Shown here piece after piece: positions 1-8,542 of a stretch of 64,000 nucleotides of DNA. Positions within the stretch are counted from its first letter, which is position 1, and every line of letters starts with the position of its first letter. The notes below the pieces were generated by a model, which made no database searches, had not been told where the DNA came from, and was given only the letters and a program-made list of their open reading frames with translations. The DNA is taken from positions 2,480,001 through 2,544,000 of the forward strand of contig NZ_CP156989.1 in assembly GCF_039880525.1 (NCBI RefSeq), written 5' to 3'. The translations under genes were made by a program, and so were the position numbers. Source of the stretch: Agrococcus sp. ProA11 (GTDB lineage: Bacteria > Actinomycetota > Actinomycetes > Actinomycetales > Microbacteriaceae).

Positions 1-92
1 CACGCGGTCGTCAGGTTCGGGTACTCATCGAGATGGTCGAGCACGAGCCGGATCGCTCGCTGCTTCGTCTCCTCCGGGATCTGCTTCGGCAT
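1..92 (-). CDS. IS3-family transposase OrfA, N-terminal fragment cut by window edge
   Basis: Translation on the minus strand from the ATG at 92 gives MPKQIPEETKQRAIRLVLDH followed by LDEYPNLTTA, typical of the N-terminal HTH_Tnp_1 region of IS3 OrfA transposase subunits, which bind the element ends. Only 30 residues are inside the window. A GGAAGGAAG ribosome-binding stretch lies about 10-18 bases upstream of the ATG. Whether the whole gene is intact cannot be judged. OrfA normally works with OrfB (DDE integrase) through a programmed frameshift. Confidence 0.65.
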   Translation of the reverse strand, partial: MPKQIPEETKQRAIRLVLDHLDEYPNLTTA

Positions 93-149
93 GATGACTA
101 TCTTCCTTCCAGACTCGAAAGGAACCGGCATCAAACCGGGGACGGTTCA
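1..149 (-). mobile_element. End of an IS3-family insertion sequence (partial)
   Basis: The first 92 bases encode, on the minus strand, the N terminus of an IS3-type OrfA. About 57 bp upstream of its start the minus strand reads TGAACCGTCCCCGGTTTGAT (149 down to 130), which looks like the terminal inverted repeat of actinobacterial IS3 elements (5'-TGAACCG..CCGG type). The outer end is therefore placed at 149. The rest of the element, the other repeat and the target duplication lie outside the window. The exact end is inferred from motif resemblance only. It borders the downstream end of the BREX operon. Confidence 0.6.
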
Positions 150-391
150 CAGTGCCGCCGCTGCTCCCGGTGCCACCTTCGAGGATGCAACGGAAACCAG
201 CCTCGCATCGCATTCCAGCCAATCAGCCGAGCCGAGGACGAGCGACACGGATGCAGACGTCGTCGCCTGAAGTTAGCGAGCCAACATCCGGATGACCTCG
301 GCCCACGACGGCTTCGGCCTAATCCGATGTCATCGGCTCGCTCCGGACTTGCCATGACGCCACGCGCCGTGCTCGATTCGACGAAGACGTG
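150..391. other. Intergenic gap between IS end and brxL, nothing recognised
   Basis: No reading frame here has a plausible start, ribosome-binding site and residue composition, and no strong terminator hairpin after the brxL stop codon was seen. The stretch is more mixed in base composition than the chromosome to the right. Confidence 0.4.
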
Positions 392-2590
392 TCACTGCGC
401 TGCCTCCTCTCTGGGCGCGATGGGGATCTTCACGTAGTGGACACTGAACGCGGAGCCAATGAGTCGGAACTCCTGGCGGTTACGGCCGAAGTCGAAGGGG
501 TTGTCGCTCGGCTTCTGCCAGATGTCGAGGCCCTTGCCGAGGTCAACACGCCAACCGTGGTTGGTCTCGAGGCGGCGGTCGTGGATCGTATCGTCGAGCC
601 GCACACCGAGGCGTACACCTACGGCGTCGGACGCGTCTTTGATCGACTTGAGCATTAGCAACTGGTTGTGCTTGAACTCGACCTTTGGCTCCTCGGTGGT
701 GACCAACTCGACATCGATCTCGTCGGCGTCGTCCTTGGCCGCGGCGAGCAGGCTCAGCAGGTCCGCGAGGTTGCGCCCCTGGTGCGGCAGGCGGATGTAC
801 GGGTCCGTGATGGTGATCTTGGATGCGCCGCGAAGGTAAGGCAGAAGGAGTGCTTCGTAGGACACGCCCTTCTGGCCGGCCGTGAAGTCCCGATGCCCCT
901 CGGCCAACGCTGAGGTAGCGGGCTCCGCGGGCTTGTCCGGTGCGGCCGCAGAAGAGGCGGTCGATGGCGCGGGCGTCGGGGTCGGATAGGTCGCTGTAGG
1001 CGCACCTGCACCTGAGCCGCCTTCATCGTGGGGCGATGAATCCCAGTCCCGTCGATAAAGCTGTGGGTACTGGTCCTCTTCAAGTGTGGTGACGTCGTGC
1101 CACCCGCCCGTCTTGTCGGCGTACCGGAAGTGGACGGAGGTGTCGCGCATCGTGGCGTCGATGCGAAGGATCGAGTCCTTGATGCGCTTGCGACCCTCGA
1201 TCGCGAACTCGAGCAGCGCACGGATCTCGTCCTCGGTGGCCGCGCCACTCGGGTGCACAAGCTTCATTAGCCCCGAAAAGGTCTTGCGGACGCCGTCCTG
1301 GTCGCGCGTCGAGATCGAGTTGTCAAGTGCGAAGTACTCCTTGTACTTGTCCGAGAAGTCTTCAGACCGCTTGGCGCGCAGGATCTCGGCGAGGTAGTCG
1401 ACGACGAAGCCGTATCCGGTCGAGAACATCTCCGAGCGGATCGGGGCGACCTCCCAGCCCGGGATGTAGTGGTGGATGCGGTCGAGCCAGGCCGGGTCGC
1501 GGTATGCGTCGGGCAGTTCGTCGAACAAATCGGTGTTCTTTAGCATGTACGGCACTGTGTGCGTGGTGTTGCCAATGAAGGCCATCGAGGCCTCGGCGCC
1601 GTAGATGCTCGTTCCTCGCGAGAACGACTTGTTCGCAAGGTAGTTCTTCATGACGTTGACAAGGTTCTGGTCGGCCCGTCGGATGGAGGCGAACTCGTCG
1701 AACGCGACGCAATCCCAGTACCCGACCAGGCCGATACGGCCGCTCGCGTTGTTCACGAAGAGCTTGGCGACGGTGACCTCGCCGCCGGAGATGAGGATGC
1801 CGTTCGGGGAAAACTCGCTGAACGTGTGCGACTTGCCGGTGCCCTTGGGGCCGAGTTCGACGACGTTGTAGTTGCGCTCGACGAACGGGATGAGCCGAGT
1901 CAGAGCGATAAGTTTGCCGCGTTCGTTGAACCGCTCGGGGTTGAGACCGATCGACTGCATGAGCAGGTCGATCCACTCGTCGGTGGTGAAGGCCTTGCGC
2001 GCCTCGTAGTAGTGGTCGATGTCGGCGCCGGCGACCTGAATCGGCTTGAGGCTGCCGAGAATCCACGGCACGACGCGCTGGTCATCGGAGTGGAAGTACT
2101 CGATGTCGCAGATGCACCACACACCGCCGACGAGGAGTTTGGGGTTGTGCTTAACCGTGACGTCGTCGATTATGACGCCCTTGACCTGGAGGTTCTCGAA
2201 CTCCGCCTCGTGGACGTCGTTTTTCTCGTTGAGCGTGACCGTGACCTTGTCGATCACGCGATGGCGGCCCTTGCGGCGGATCTCCGACTTCACGAGCATG
2301 TGTTCGTTGCGGTTGACGTAATGGGTTGCGAGGATCTGGCGAACGCTGTCGATCCCGGCCTGAATCGTCGCCTCGTCGTCGGACGCGGCGTACTGGCCCA
2401 GCAGGTACTCCAGGACGTACGATGGCACCACAGCGTTGCCTCGGACCGCCTTGACAAGGTCCTTGCGGACGACGGCACCGGCGAAGTGCTCGTTGATCTT
2501 GTCGTCGAGCTCGGACTTCGCCGGGGCCGCATCGGTCGCCTCAGGAGCGAAAACATCGATCTCGCCGAGAGCGTCTTCGAGGTTCGTCAC
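392..2590 (-). CDS. brxL: BREX protein BrxL, AAA+ ATPase with MIT_C-like C-terminal domain
   Basis: Last gene of a type 1 BREX operon; BrxL is a ring-forming AAA+ protein needed for phage exclusion. I chose the GTG at 2590 (732 aa) because an AGGGGGAG ribosome-binding site precedes it and it starts 8 bases after the pglZ stop; an upstream extension to 2665 lies inside pglZ. Visible: BrxL N-terminal region, Walker A GPKGTGKS (247-254), Walker B VAFDEF (295-300), then a Pro/Ala/Thr-rich linker around 525-565. Residues about 577-725 contain ITDPYIRLPHQGRNL and HDRRLETNHGWRVDLGKGLD, the signature of the MIT_C domain, a phospholipase D-like fold without an obvious catalytic HKD pair. No Lon-type Ser-Lys peptidase region was recognised. 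Family assignment of the N-terminal 500 residues is firm; the role of the C-terminal domain is unknown. Confidence 0.9.
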   Translation of the reverse strand: MTNLEDALGEIDVFAPEATDAAPAKSELDDKINEHFAGAVVRKDLVKAVRGNAVVPSYVLEYLLGQYAASDDEATIQAGIDSVRQILATHYVNRNEHMLVKSEIRRKGRHRVIDKVTVTLNEKNDVHEAEFENLQVKGVIIDDVTVKHNPKLLVGGVWCICDIEYFHSDDQRVVPWILGSLKPIQVAGADIDHYYEARKAFTTDEWIDLLMQSIGLNPERFNERGKLIALTRLIPFVERNYNVVELGPKGTGKSHTFSEFSPNGILISGGEVTVAKLFVNNASGRIGLVGYWDCVAFDEFASIRRADQNLVNVMKNYLANKSFSRGTSIYGAEASMAFIGNTTHTVPYMLKNTDLFDELPDAYRDPAWLDRIHHYIPGWEVAPIRSEMFSTGYGFVVDYLAEILRAKRSEDFSDKYKEYFALDNSISTRDQDGVRKTFSGLMKLVHPSGAATEDEIRALLEFAIEGRKRIKDSILRIDATMRDTSVHFRYADKTGGWHDVTTLEEDQYPQLYRRDWDSSPHDEGGSGAGAPTATYPTPTPAPSTASSAAAPDKPAEPATSALAEGHRDFTAGQKGVSYEALLLPYLRGASKITITDPYIRLPHQGRNLADLLSLLAAAKDDADEIDVELVTTEEPKVEFKHNQLLMLKSIKDASDAVGVRLGVRLDDTIHDRRLETNHGWRVDLGKGLDIWQKPSDNPFDFGRNRQEFRLIGSAFSVHYVKIPIAPREEAAQ

Positions 2591-2598
2591 AACTCCCC

Positions 2599-5091
2599 CT
2601 AGAAGTCGAAGTCCGTCGTGAACGACCGTTTGATGGTGTAGTTCCCCTTCGAGAACGTCTTCCACTGTGTCGTGTTCGGGACCGGCTCTTCGAGACGCAG
2701 CTCGACGGGCCGATTGTTGTACCGGTCAGCGTCCTGGGTTAGGTAAAGCACTGCCTTCTGATACCGATCGCGCTGGTCGTCGGATGCACTGGTGAAGGGG
2801 AGGACGGGCTGGTCGGAGATCAGTATGTCGCCGACGTAAAGACCGAGGCGAACCTGACGCGGCTGGATCTTGTCCGTGACCGCCTCGCGCTGGAGCAGCT
2901 TGACCGCCAGCTGCCCGGTGGTGATCTTGTCGGTCTCGGGCATGAGGTCGACGTTGACCGAACGGATGTCGCTCTTGCGCTTCTTGTTGACCATGAGCAC
3001 CGGGACGACGATCTCCTGAAGAGATGCGCCACCATGGACGTAGCGGGTGCCAGCGCCGGGTTGCGGGATGCGGTGGATCGACTTGGGAATCTGAATATCG
3101 AGGTCGCCCAAGAGCCCCGCCTGCGCCGAGGTGAACGTCATGAACGACGGGGATGGCTTCAGCGACCGGCCGAGAACGTAACGCCGGTTGATCTTAGTGA
3201 CCGCGTCACCCCGGGGAGTTTCCGAGACGTAGTACGACTGCTCCAGCGGGATGTCCTGGTAGAGGAACCCGTGGTCGGCGGTGATCAGGATGTTCGTCGC
3301 GTTCGCGTTTGCCCACTTCTTGACGAGTTGGAGCAACTCGCGGAGGGCCTCCGCGGCGGCTTCAAAGACAGTCCGCTCCGTCGGGGCCTTGTCGCCCGCG
3401 GCGTCGATGCGGTCGTGGTAGACGTAAAAGATCTGGTGCTTCGTGTACAGCTCGCGAAGCTCGCTCCCCGGCATAGCCAGGACCTCGGCCGCGGTGATTG
3501 CGTGTCCCTTGACGGCTTGCAGAATCTTGTCGCGGTTCGCGGTTCCGTTCGTCGGCTTCCCGTCCGCGAGCACCGGCAGACCCGCGGGGCAGAGTTCCAG
3601 GCTCGACTGCGGAAGCAGCGACGCCATACCGAGCTGGGTGTAGCTCGGCAGTGAGCCGAGCACGGCCGAGAGTGAGGCGTCGAACCGGTCCTCGCTGCGG
3701 ATCATCGACGCGAGTTCCTCGGCGATTTCGTGGCGCATGCCGTCGGAGATGATCACGACCGCTTTGGTGCGTCCGTCCCTGACGACGGGAGCGACGTAGT
3801 GATCAAAGAATTTCGCCTGTGGTGCCAGGGAGTCCGATTTCCACTCGCTCATGGGCTCAAGAGCCTGCTGCCAGAGCCCGCCAAAGTCGTAGAGGTACCT
3901 ATTGGCATACTGCTTATCGACCTCGGCCTTAAGCGCTTCTAGCGGCTTCTGGAAATCGGCGGTCTGGTGGGCGTAGGTGAACCAGCGGTAGTGCTGGTCG
4001 ATGCGGAACCAATCGGACTGGTACTTTTCCAGCCCAAGGGCGGCAGAAGCGATGGCGTGCGGCAGCGCAGCGATCGCGGCGAGCAACTCGGAGGCGCTCT
4101 GAATCGCTTCGTAGAGCTTGACGTACTTGGCGCTCCACAGGCTGTGATGACGGTGCCGAACGATGTCCGCGATCTCGCGGGGCGTCACCGACTGACCAGC
4201 GACGGCGGCGGCGAGGTCGACGATCACCTTGCGGTCAATCTCCTCAAAGATCGTGATCTTGGTCAGTTCGCGGTAGTCGCGATGCTCGATCTTCGAGTTC
4301 ACGTCGAGTGCTTCTGCCGCGCGGGAGGCGAGCTTCTTCATCACGTCTTGGGTGCGGACGTCGTAGCGCAAGGCGTTGAAGTCGCTGCGGATGTTACGGA
4401 ACTCGTCAGGGGTGGCCGACGCGAAGTCCTCGATGGCGCGGCCGAACATCCAGATGACGAAGTCATCGATCGTCGGCGTCGTGTTCCGGTACTTGTAAAT
4501 GCTCGCGAGCCCGTGCCAGAAGAACTGGTCGAGGCCGAAGGCGACGAGGTCGTCGAACTTGGCTGTCTTCCCGGCAGCGTTCTCGACGAGAAGTTCGCGG
4601 ATGATATCGGTCAGCTGGTTCCCTGACGCTCTGACAAGCACTTGGCACAGCTTGGCTCGCAGGCGGGCGGCGTCGTCTTCGTCATTAAGCAGTTCTTCCA
4701 GCGCCTGCTTCCGACTATTCGCGGCGAAGAATTGATGGTGCTGCTCGATCACCGGCAACAGGGCCGGGTCATTAAGGCCAAGTGACTGCTGGAGCATGGA
4801 GGTCTTGTCGGCCGTAAAGATGCCGTGGGCGAGTTCCAGATCTAGCAGCCAGTTCTCGGTGACACGCGGGAGGTCACCGGAGCGGTAGACAAGGTGCTTG
4901 TTGACGGGGTCGGTGAGGATGGTGTTCTTCACGCTGAACTCATTGTGCTGTAGACGGATGACGTTGACCGCGCCGAGATCGAGCGCATCTAGATCGGCGG
5001 CACACTCGCCGAGGGGATCGTGCCAGAACACAACACGTTGGGAGGCTAGTCGACTGTGGAGGGCGCGCTGGACGGCGCTCAGATCAGTCAC
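2599..5091 (-). CDS. pglZ: BREX-1 protein PglZ, alkaline-phosphatase-superfamily protein
   Basis: PglZ is a core BREX protein with an alkaline-phosphatase-like fold and is thought to act with PglX and BrxB/BrxC in the methylation/exclusion complex. The 830-aa product shows phosphatase-type metal-site motifs: VVIISDGMRHEIAEEL near residue 445 and ILITADHGFLYQ near residue 600. The N terminus (LSAVQRALHSRLASQRVVFWHDP) is the usual PglZ opening. The start is a GTG at 5091, overlapping the end of pglX by 8 bp, so translation is probably coupled. Length and position before brxL match the type 1 order. Biochemical activity cannot be read from the sequence. Confidence 0.93.
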   Translation of the reverse strand: MTDLSAVQRALHSRLASQRVVFWHDPLGECAADLDALDLGAVNVIRLQHNEFSVKNTILTDPVNKHLVYRSGDLPRVTENWLLDLELAHGIFTADKTSMLQQSLGLNDPALLPVIEQHHQFFAANSRKQALEELLNDEDDAARLRAKLCQVLVRASGNQLTDIIRELLVENAAGKTAKFDDLVAFGLDQFFWHGLASIYKYRNTTPTIDDFVIWMFGRAIEDFASATPDEFRNIRSDFNALRYDVRTQDVMKKLASRAAEALDVNSKIEHRDYRELTKITIFEEIDRKVIVDLAAAVAGQSVTPREIADIVRHRHHSLWSAKYVKLYEAIQSASELLAAIAALPHAIASAALGLEKYQSDWFRIDQHYRWFTYAHQTADFQKPLEALKAEVDKQYANRYLYDFGGLWQQALEPMSEWKSDSLAPQAKFFDHYVAPVVRDGRTKAVVIISDGMRHEIAEELASMIRSEDRFDASLSAVLGSLPSYTQLGMASLLPQSSLELCPAGLPVLADGKPTNGTANRDKILQAVKGHAITAAEVLAMPGSELRELYTKHQIFYVYHDRIDAAGDKAPTERTVFEAAAEALRELLQLVKKWANANATNILITADHGFLYQDIPLEQSYYVSETPRGDAVTKINRRYVLGRSLKPSPSFMTFTSAQAGLLGDLDIQIPKSIHRIPQPGAGTRYVHGGASLQEIVVPVLMVNKKRKSDIRSVNVDLMPETDKITTGQLAVKLLQREAVTDKIQPRQVRLGLYVGDILISDQPVLPFTSASDDQRDRYQKAVLYLTQDADRYNNRPVELRLEEPVPNTTQWKTFSKGNYTIKRSFTTDFDF

Positions 5092-8000
5092 TTGCAGCCT
5101 CCATTCCGACGATCTTTCTGAGTGCGGCGCCGAATTTCAGGTAGTTCGCCCGGACCCCGTCGTCGAGGTCGAACACGACGTTCTCGGACGCCTTCGGGAA
5201 GAGCGTGTCGTGCTCGTACTCGTTCAGCTCGACGAGGATCTTGCGAAGCCGATCCGCCTCCTTCGCGTTGCCGGCCCGCTCGGCCTGCTGAAGGGCCGAC
5301 TCCAGCTTCGTCACGTACTCGCGCAGGTAGGTCAGCACCGTCGAGACTGTCGACGGTGTGTAGCGGTGCATGTAGATCAGGGCATTAAACGAACCCCTAG
5401 GACTGGAGAACTGCCAGTAGATCGGCCGCTTCTTGTACCGCTGCCAATGATCCTTATAGAAGGACTTCACGAAGTAACCGCGTAGGCTCTTCACCCCAAG
5501 CGAGTTGGCCACGAATCGGAGGTTCTCCTCGAAGTGCTCTTCGCCGAACGCGGCACGCAGGAACTGCCGGAACCGCTCGACGATGTCGTCCTCGAACCAG
5601 TCGCCGTCGACGATGGGGATGACGTTATCTGTGTCGGGCGTGAACGTCGGGTACGGAACCTTCGTGAGGTAGTCGTGCAACGTCGCGCCCTGGTCAGCAA
5701 GGATTAGCCCGGACTCGTCGAGGCTGTAGCGGCCGAACATGCAGCCGACTGCATAGGAGACGAGGTCCTCAGCCAACAGCCGCGCCGCACTTGCATCATT
5801 GCGGAGGTCATCATGGACCAAACCCGTAGGCCGCTGCTCCGCCAACGGGAAAACGTCGGGACCAACCGAACCTGACTCGCGGAAGTGCTCTTCAATGGTC
5901 CGCTCCAATTTGAGAACACGCTTCTCCGCTTCCAGACGCGCCGAGCGGTCCGAATCCAAGGCATCCTTCACCGACGAGGGTGCGTCGACCATTAGGAATC
6001 GATCGAATGACGGCGAAGTCTCGCGCCTGGCCCAGATTTCGCCTGCGGACACGAGGGCCGAGGTCACGCTTGAGGCAACTTCTTCGGGACGTGCAGGGTG
6101 AATCACGGGGATTCTCGCGACTGGACCTTCGTGATAATCGAGCGTCGGGGAGAGCGAGTCGATCAATCTCCGAGCGATCGGGGTGTTCAGGTATCCAAGA
6201 ATCCAGTTGAGGTCCTCGTTCTTAAGTGGGAAGAGCATCGATCCCTTGGATTCGAACAGGAATCCCTCAGGTGAGACGCGGACCGCGAACTCGCCGGAGA
6301 GACTCGACCACGTCGCGCCGGCACGGAAGTAGTAGCTAGGATTCCGGATCACCGAACGCGGACGAAAGTTGAGGAGCGCCAACCCGTCGCTTTCCCAGTC
6401 AACGACTAGTTCGTCATTCCCCACCCACCGTCGGGGCGTACCGCCCTTCTGCACGGGGAACCATCGTGCACGCGACTCGGCAGCTTCCGCATGGCTGGCC
6501 GCAGTTCGGCAGGTCCGCGCTCTAGACACCTCCCACCAGAACCTGAGGAACCGGCTGTTGTCTCCAGTTGCCAGTCCTTGCCGAGTTCCTGCCAACGTCA
6601 TAAGGCTAGGGTGGTCTCGGTAGATGTGCCTCTCACTGGCACTCAACCAGTAGGCCATCGACGACAGCGGCAACTCGGTGAGGTCGCGGGAGGTGACTTC
6701 GTGCCGAAGGGTCGAATCGGTGCCGGCCGCCACTACTAGCGCAGCTCTTGATTGAACGGCTTCTCCGCTTAGACCCGCCAGGCGGAGATAGACGCCGCGC
6801 GCTTCGCCCGGCTGGACATGGATCACGAACGCGGCGGTAGAAACTACCTCTCCGCCGATCGTGTCGAACGCCCCTGCTCCCAAATGCGCAAGCGTCGCAA
6901 CGATGAACTCACGTAGAATCTTCTGCCTTAAGGCAGAAAAGGTGCTGAGGAACATCCAAGACTGCATCGTGATCATGGCCACGAATCCGCCCCTCGAGGC
7001 AAGGACGAGGTTCCGCGCGATGAACATGGAGTAGAGGTCAGTCTTCGCGCTCGGATACTTGGACTTCGCAAACTCGACCAATTGAGAAGACATGTTCTTG
7101 CTGCCCATGTAGGGCGGGTTGGCAACAACCACCGCGTACCTCGGCAACAGGTACTCCGCCTGGTGAATCACCTTCTGGGCTCGGTCAAGCGTATCGGCCC
7201 GAAGAATGTCGCCGTCGGCGTCGAGCGTCGCGAGGTGACACGCGAGCCGAACGGCCAGGGCAGGGTTGGGCTGAATCAGGGAGCCGAACGTGTCAGCCTC
7301 GGCAAACTGGTTCCAGAATGCCTCCTCCGAAAACCGGTCGCCGTCCTCCGTGACAAGGAAGCCCACCTCGTCGGGTGTGAAGGTAGTCGGGTACAGGACG
7401 CAGATGTTCGGCTCGACCGGATCCTTGAGGAAGAGTTTGCGCTTAGCGGCGGCCTTCATAGTCAGGGCGAATGCGGCCAGTGCGCCGGCGCGGGGGTCAA
7501 TCTCGATGCCGTAGAGGTTGTTCGTGAGGATCAGGCTGGGAATCTTCGACGGCGTGTAGCCCTCCTCCTCATAAATTGCGTAGAGGAGATCGAAAGCGTA
7601 CGTGAGCATATGACCCGAGCCGCACGCCGGATCGATCACCTTCAGTTCCTCCGGCTTGGTGATTTTGTGGAAGTCGGCCTCCTGGTCAACCGGGGCGATG
7701 TAGTAGTCCAACTGGTCGATGAGGCGAGACTCGGGATGGTTGAGCATCCACAGGCGACCCAAGGAGTTCTCGACGAGGTAGCGGACGATCCAGTGCGGAG
7801 TGAACAACTGCGTCGCGGCGGGGATCTCGTCGGCGCCGGCCCGCTTCCGCTCGGCGCCTTTCGCTTTGAACCCGTCGAACACTTCCTGCTTCCGCTCCGA
7901 GATGTAGAACTGGTAAAGCCAGCCGATGACCTCGACGTCCTGGCACACGTCCTCGGTGAGCACCTTGACGGAGCGGCTCAGGACAGAGTCCTCGGCGAGC

Positions 8001-8542
8001 AGGTTGGCTGGGATGAGCAGCTCGGTGTAGTCACCGTCGCGCTCGAACATGAAGGGCATGGCCGCATTCCAGTAGCGGCAGTAGTCCGCGAGAAGTAGGG
8101 CGTATGACTCCGCTTGCGCGTCGACGCCAGGTCGTGGCTGGCGGGTGCCGTTGAGCAGTCCGGTGATGGTTGCGGAGTGCGCTCCCTTAACCACGACACT
8201 GTCGACCTGGCCGCGCTTGGCTGCGGCGAGGACCGCGGGCTGGCCGACCTGATCGGCGGCGGGCGAGACCACGCCGATGCCGGTATAGCCGTTTGCATCC
8301 ATGAAGCGCAGGGCGATGATGCGGTTGAACCACGTGTAGGCGACCTTGTCGGCCACATGCGCCTTGCCGTTGTCGCCACCGCCCCCGCCGGTGATGGCAC
8401 GTTCCAGCGCTGTCACGGCCCAGCGCTGCTCGACCCTCTCCGGTGACCCCTGGGCCAGCACGGCGGTGATGCGCGCGCCGACTTCGCGAATCAGTTCTGT
8501 GCGCGCCGACGTGGCGAAGGCCTTAAGCGGTGCGGTGTCCAT
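5084..8542 (-). CDS. pglX: BREX-1 adenine-specific DNA methyltransferase PglX
   Basis: PglX modifies adenine N6 at a short non-palindromic site on the host chromosome, which marks self DNA and is required for phage exclusion. The 1152-aa protein has SAM-binding motif I VIDPACGSGHMLTYAF (about residue 300) and catalytic motif IV VVANPPYMGSKN (about residue 472), as in N6-adenine methyltransferases fused to a long C-terminal recognition region. The ATG at 8542 shares its first base with the brxC stop codon (TGATG arrangement). The 3' end overlaps pglZ. I saw no internal stop or frameshift, so the gene looks functional. The target sequence cannot be predicted from the gene. Confidence 0.94.
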   Translation of the reverse strand: MDTAPLKAFATSARTELIREVGARITAVLAQGSPERVEQRWAVTALERAITGGGGGDNGKAHVADKVAYTWFNRIIALRFMDANGYTGIGVVSPAADQVGQPAVLAAAKRGQVDSVVVKGAHSATITGLLNGTRQPRPGVDAQAESYALLLADYCRYWNAAMPFMFERDGDYTELLIPANLLAEDSVLSRSVKVLTEDVCQDVEVIGWLYQFYISERKQEVFDGFKAKGAERKRAGADEIPAATQLFTPHWIVRYLVENSLGRLWMLNHPESRLIDQLDYYIAPVDQEADFHKITKPEELKVIDPACGSGHMLTYAFDLLYAIYEEEGYTPSKIPSLILTNNLYGIEIDPRAGALAAFALTMKAAAKRKLFLKDPVEPNICVLYPTTFTPDEVGFLVTEDGDRFSEEAFWNQFAEADTFGSLIQPNPALAVRLACHLATLDADGDILRADTLDRAQKVIHQAEYLLPRYAVVVANPPYMGSKNMSSQLVEFAKSKYPSAKTDLYSMFIARNLVLASRGGFVAMITMQSWMFLSTFSALRQKILREFIVATLAHLGAGAFDTIGGEVVSTAAFVIHVQPGEARGVYLRLAGLSGEAVQSRAALVVAAGTDSTLRHEVTSRDLTELPLSSMAYWLSASERHIYRDHPSLMTLAGTRQGLATGDNSRFLRFWWEVSRARTCRTAASHAEAAESRARWFPVQKGGTPRRWVGNDELVVDWESDGLALLNFRPRSVIRNPSYYFRAGATWSSLSGEFAVRVSPEGFLFESKGSMLFPLKNEDLNWILGYLNTPIARRLIDSLSPTLDYHEGPVARIPVIHPARPEEVASSVTSALVSAGEIWARRETSPSFDRFLMVDAPSSVKDALDSDRSARLEAEKRVLKLERTIEEHFRESGSVGPDVFPLAEQRPTGLVHDDLRNDASAARLLAEDLVSYAVGCMFGRYSLDESGLILADQGATLHDYLTKVPYPTFTPDTDNVIPIVDGDWFEDDIVERFRQFLRAAFGEEHFEENLRFVANSLGVKSLRGYFVKSFYKDHWQRYKKRPIYWQFSSPRGSFNALIYMHRYTPSTVSTVLTYLREYVTKLESALQQAERAGNAKEADRLRKILVELNEYEHDTLFPKASENVVFDLDDGVRANYLKFGAALRKIVGMEAASD

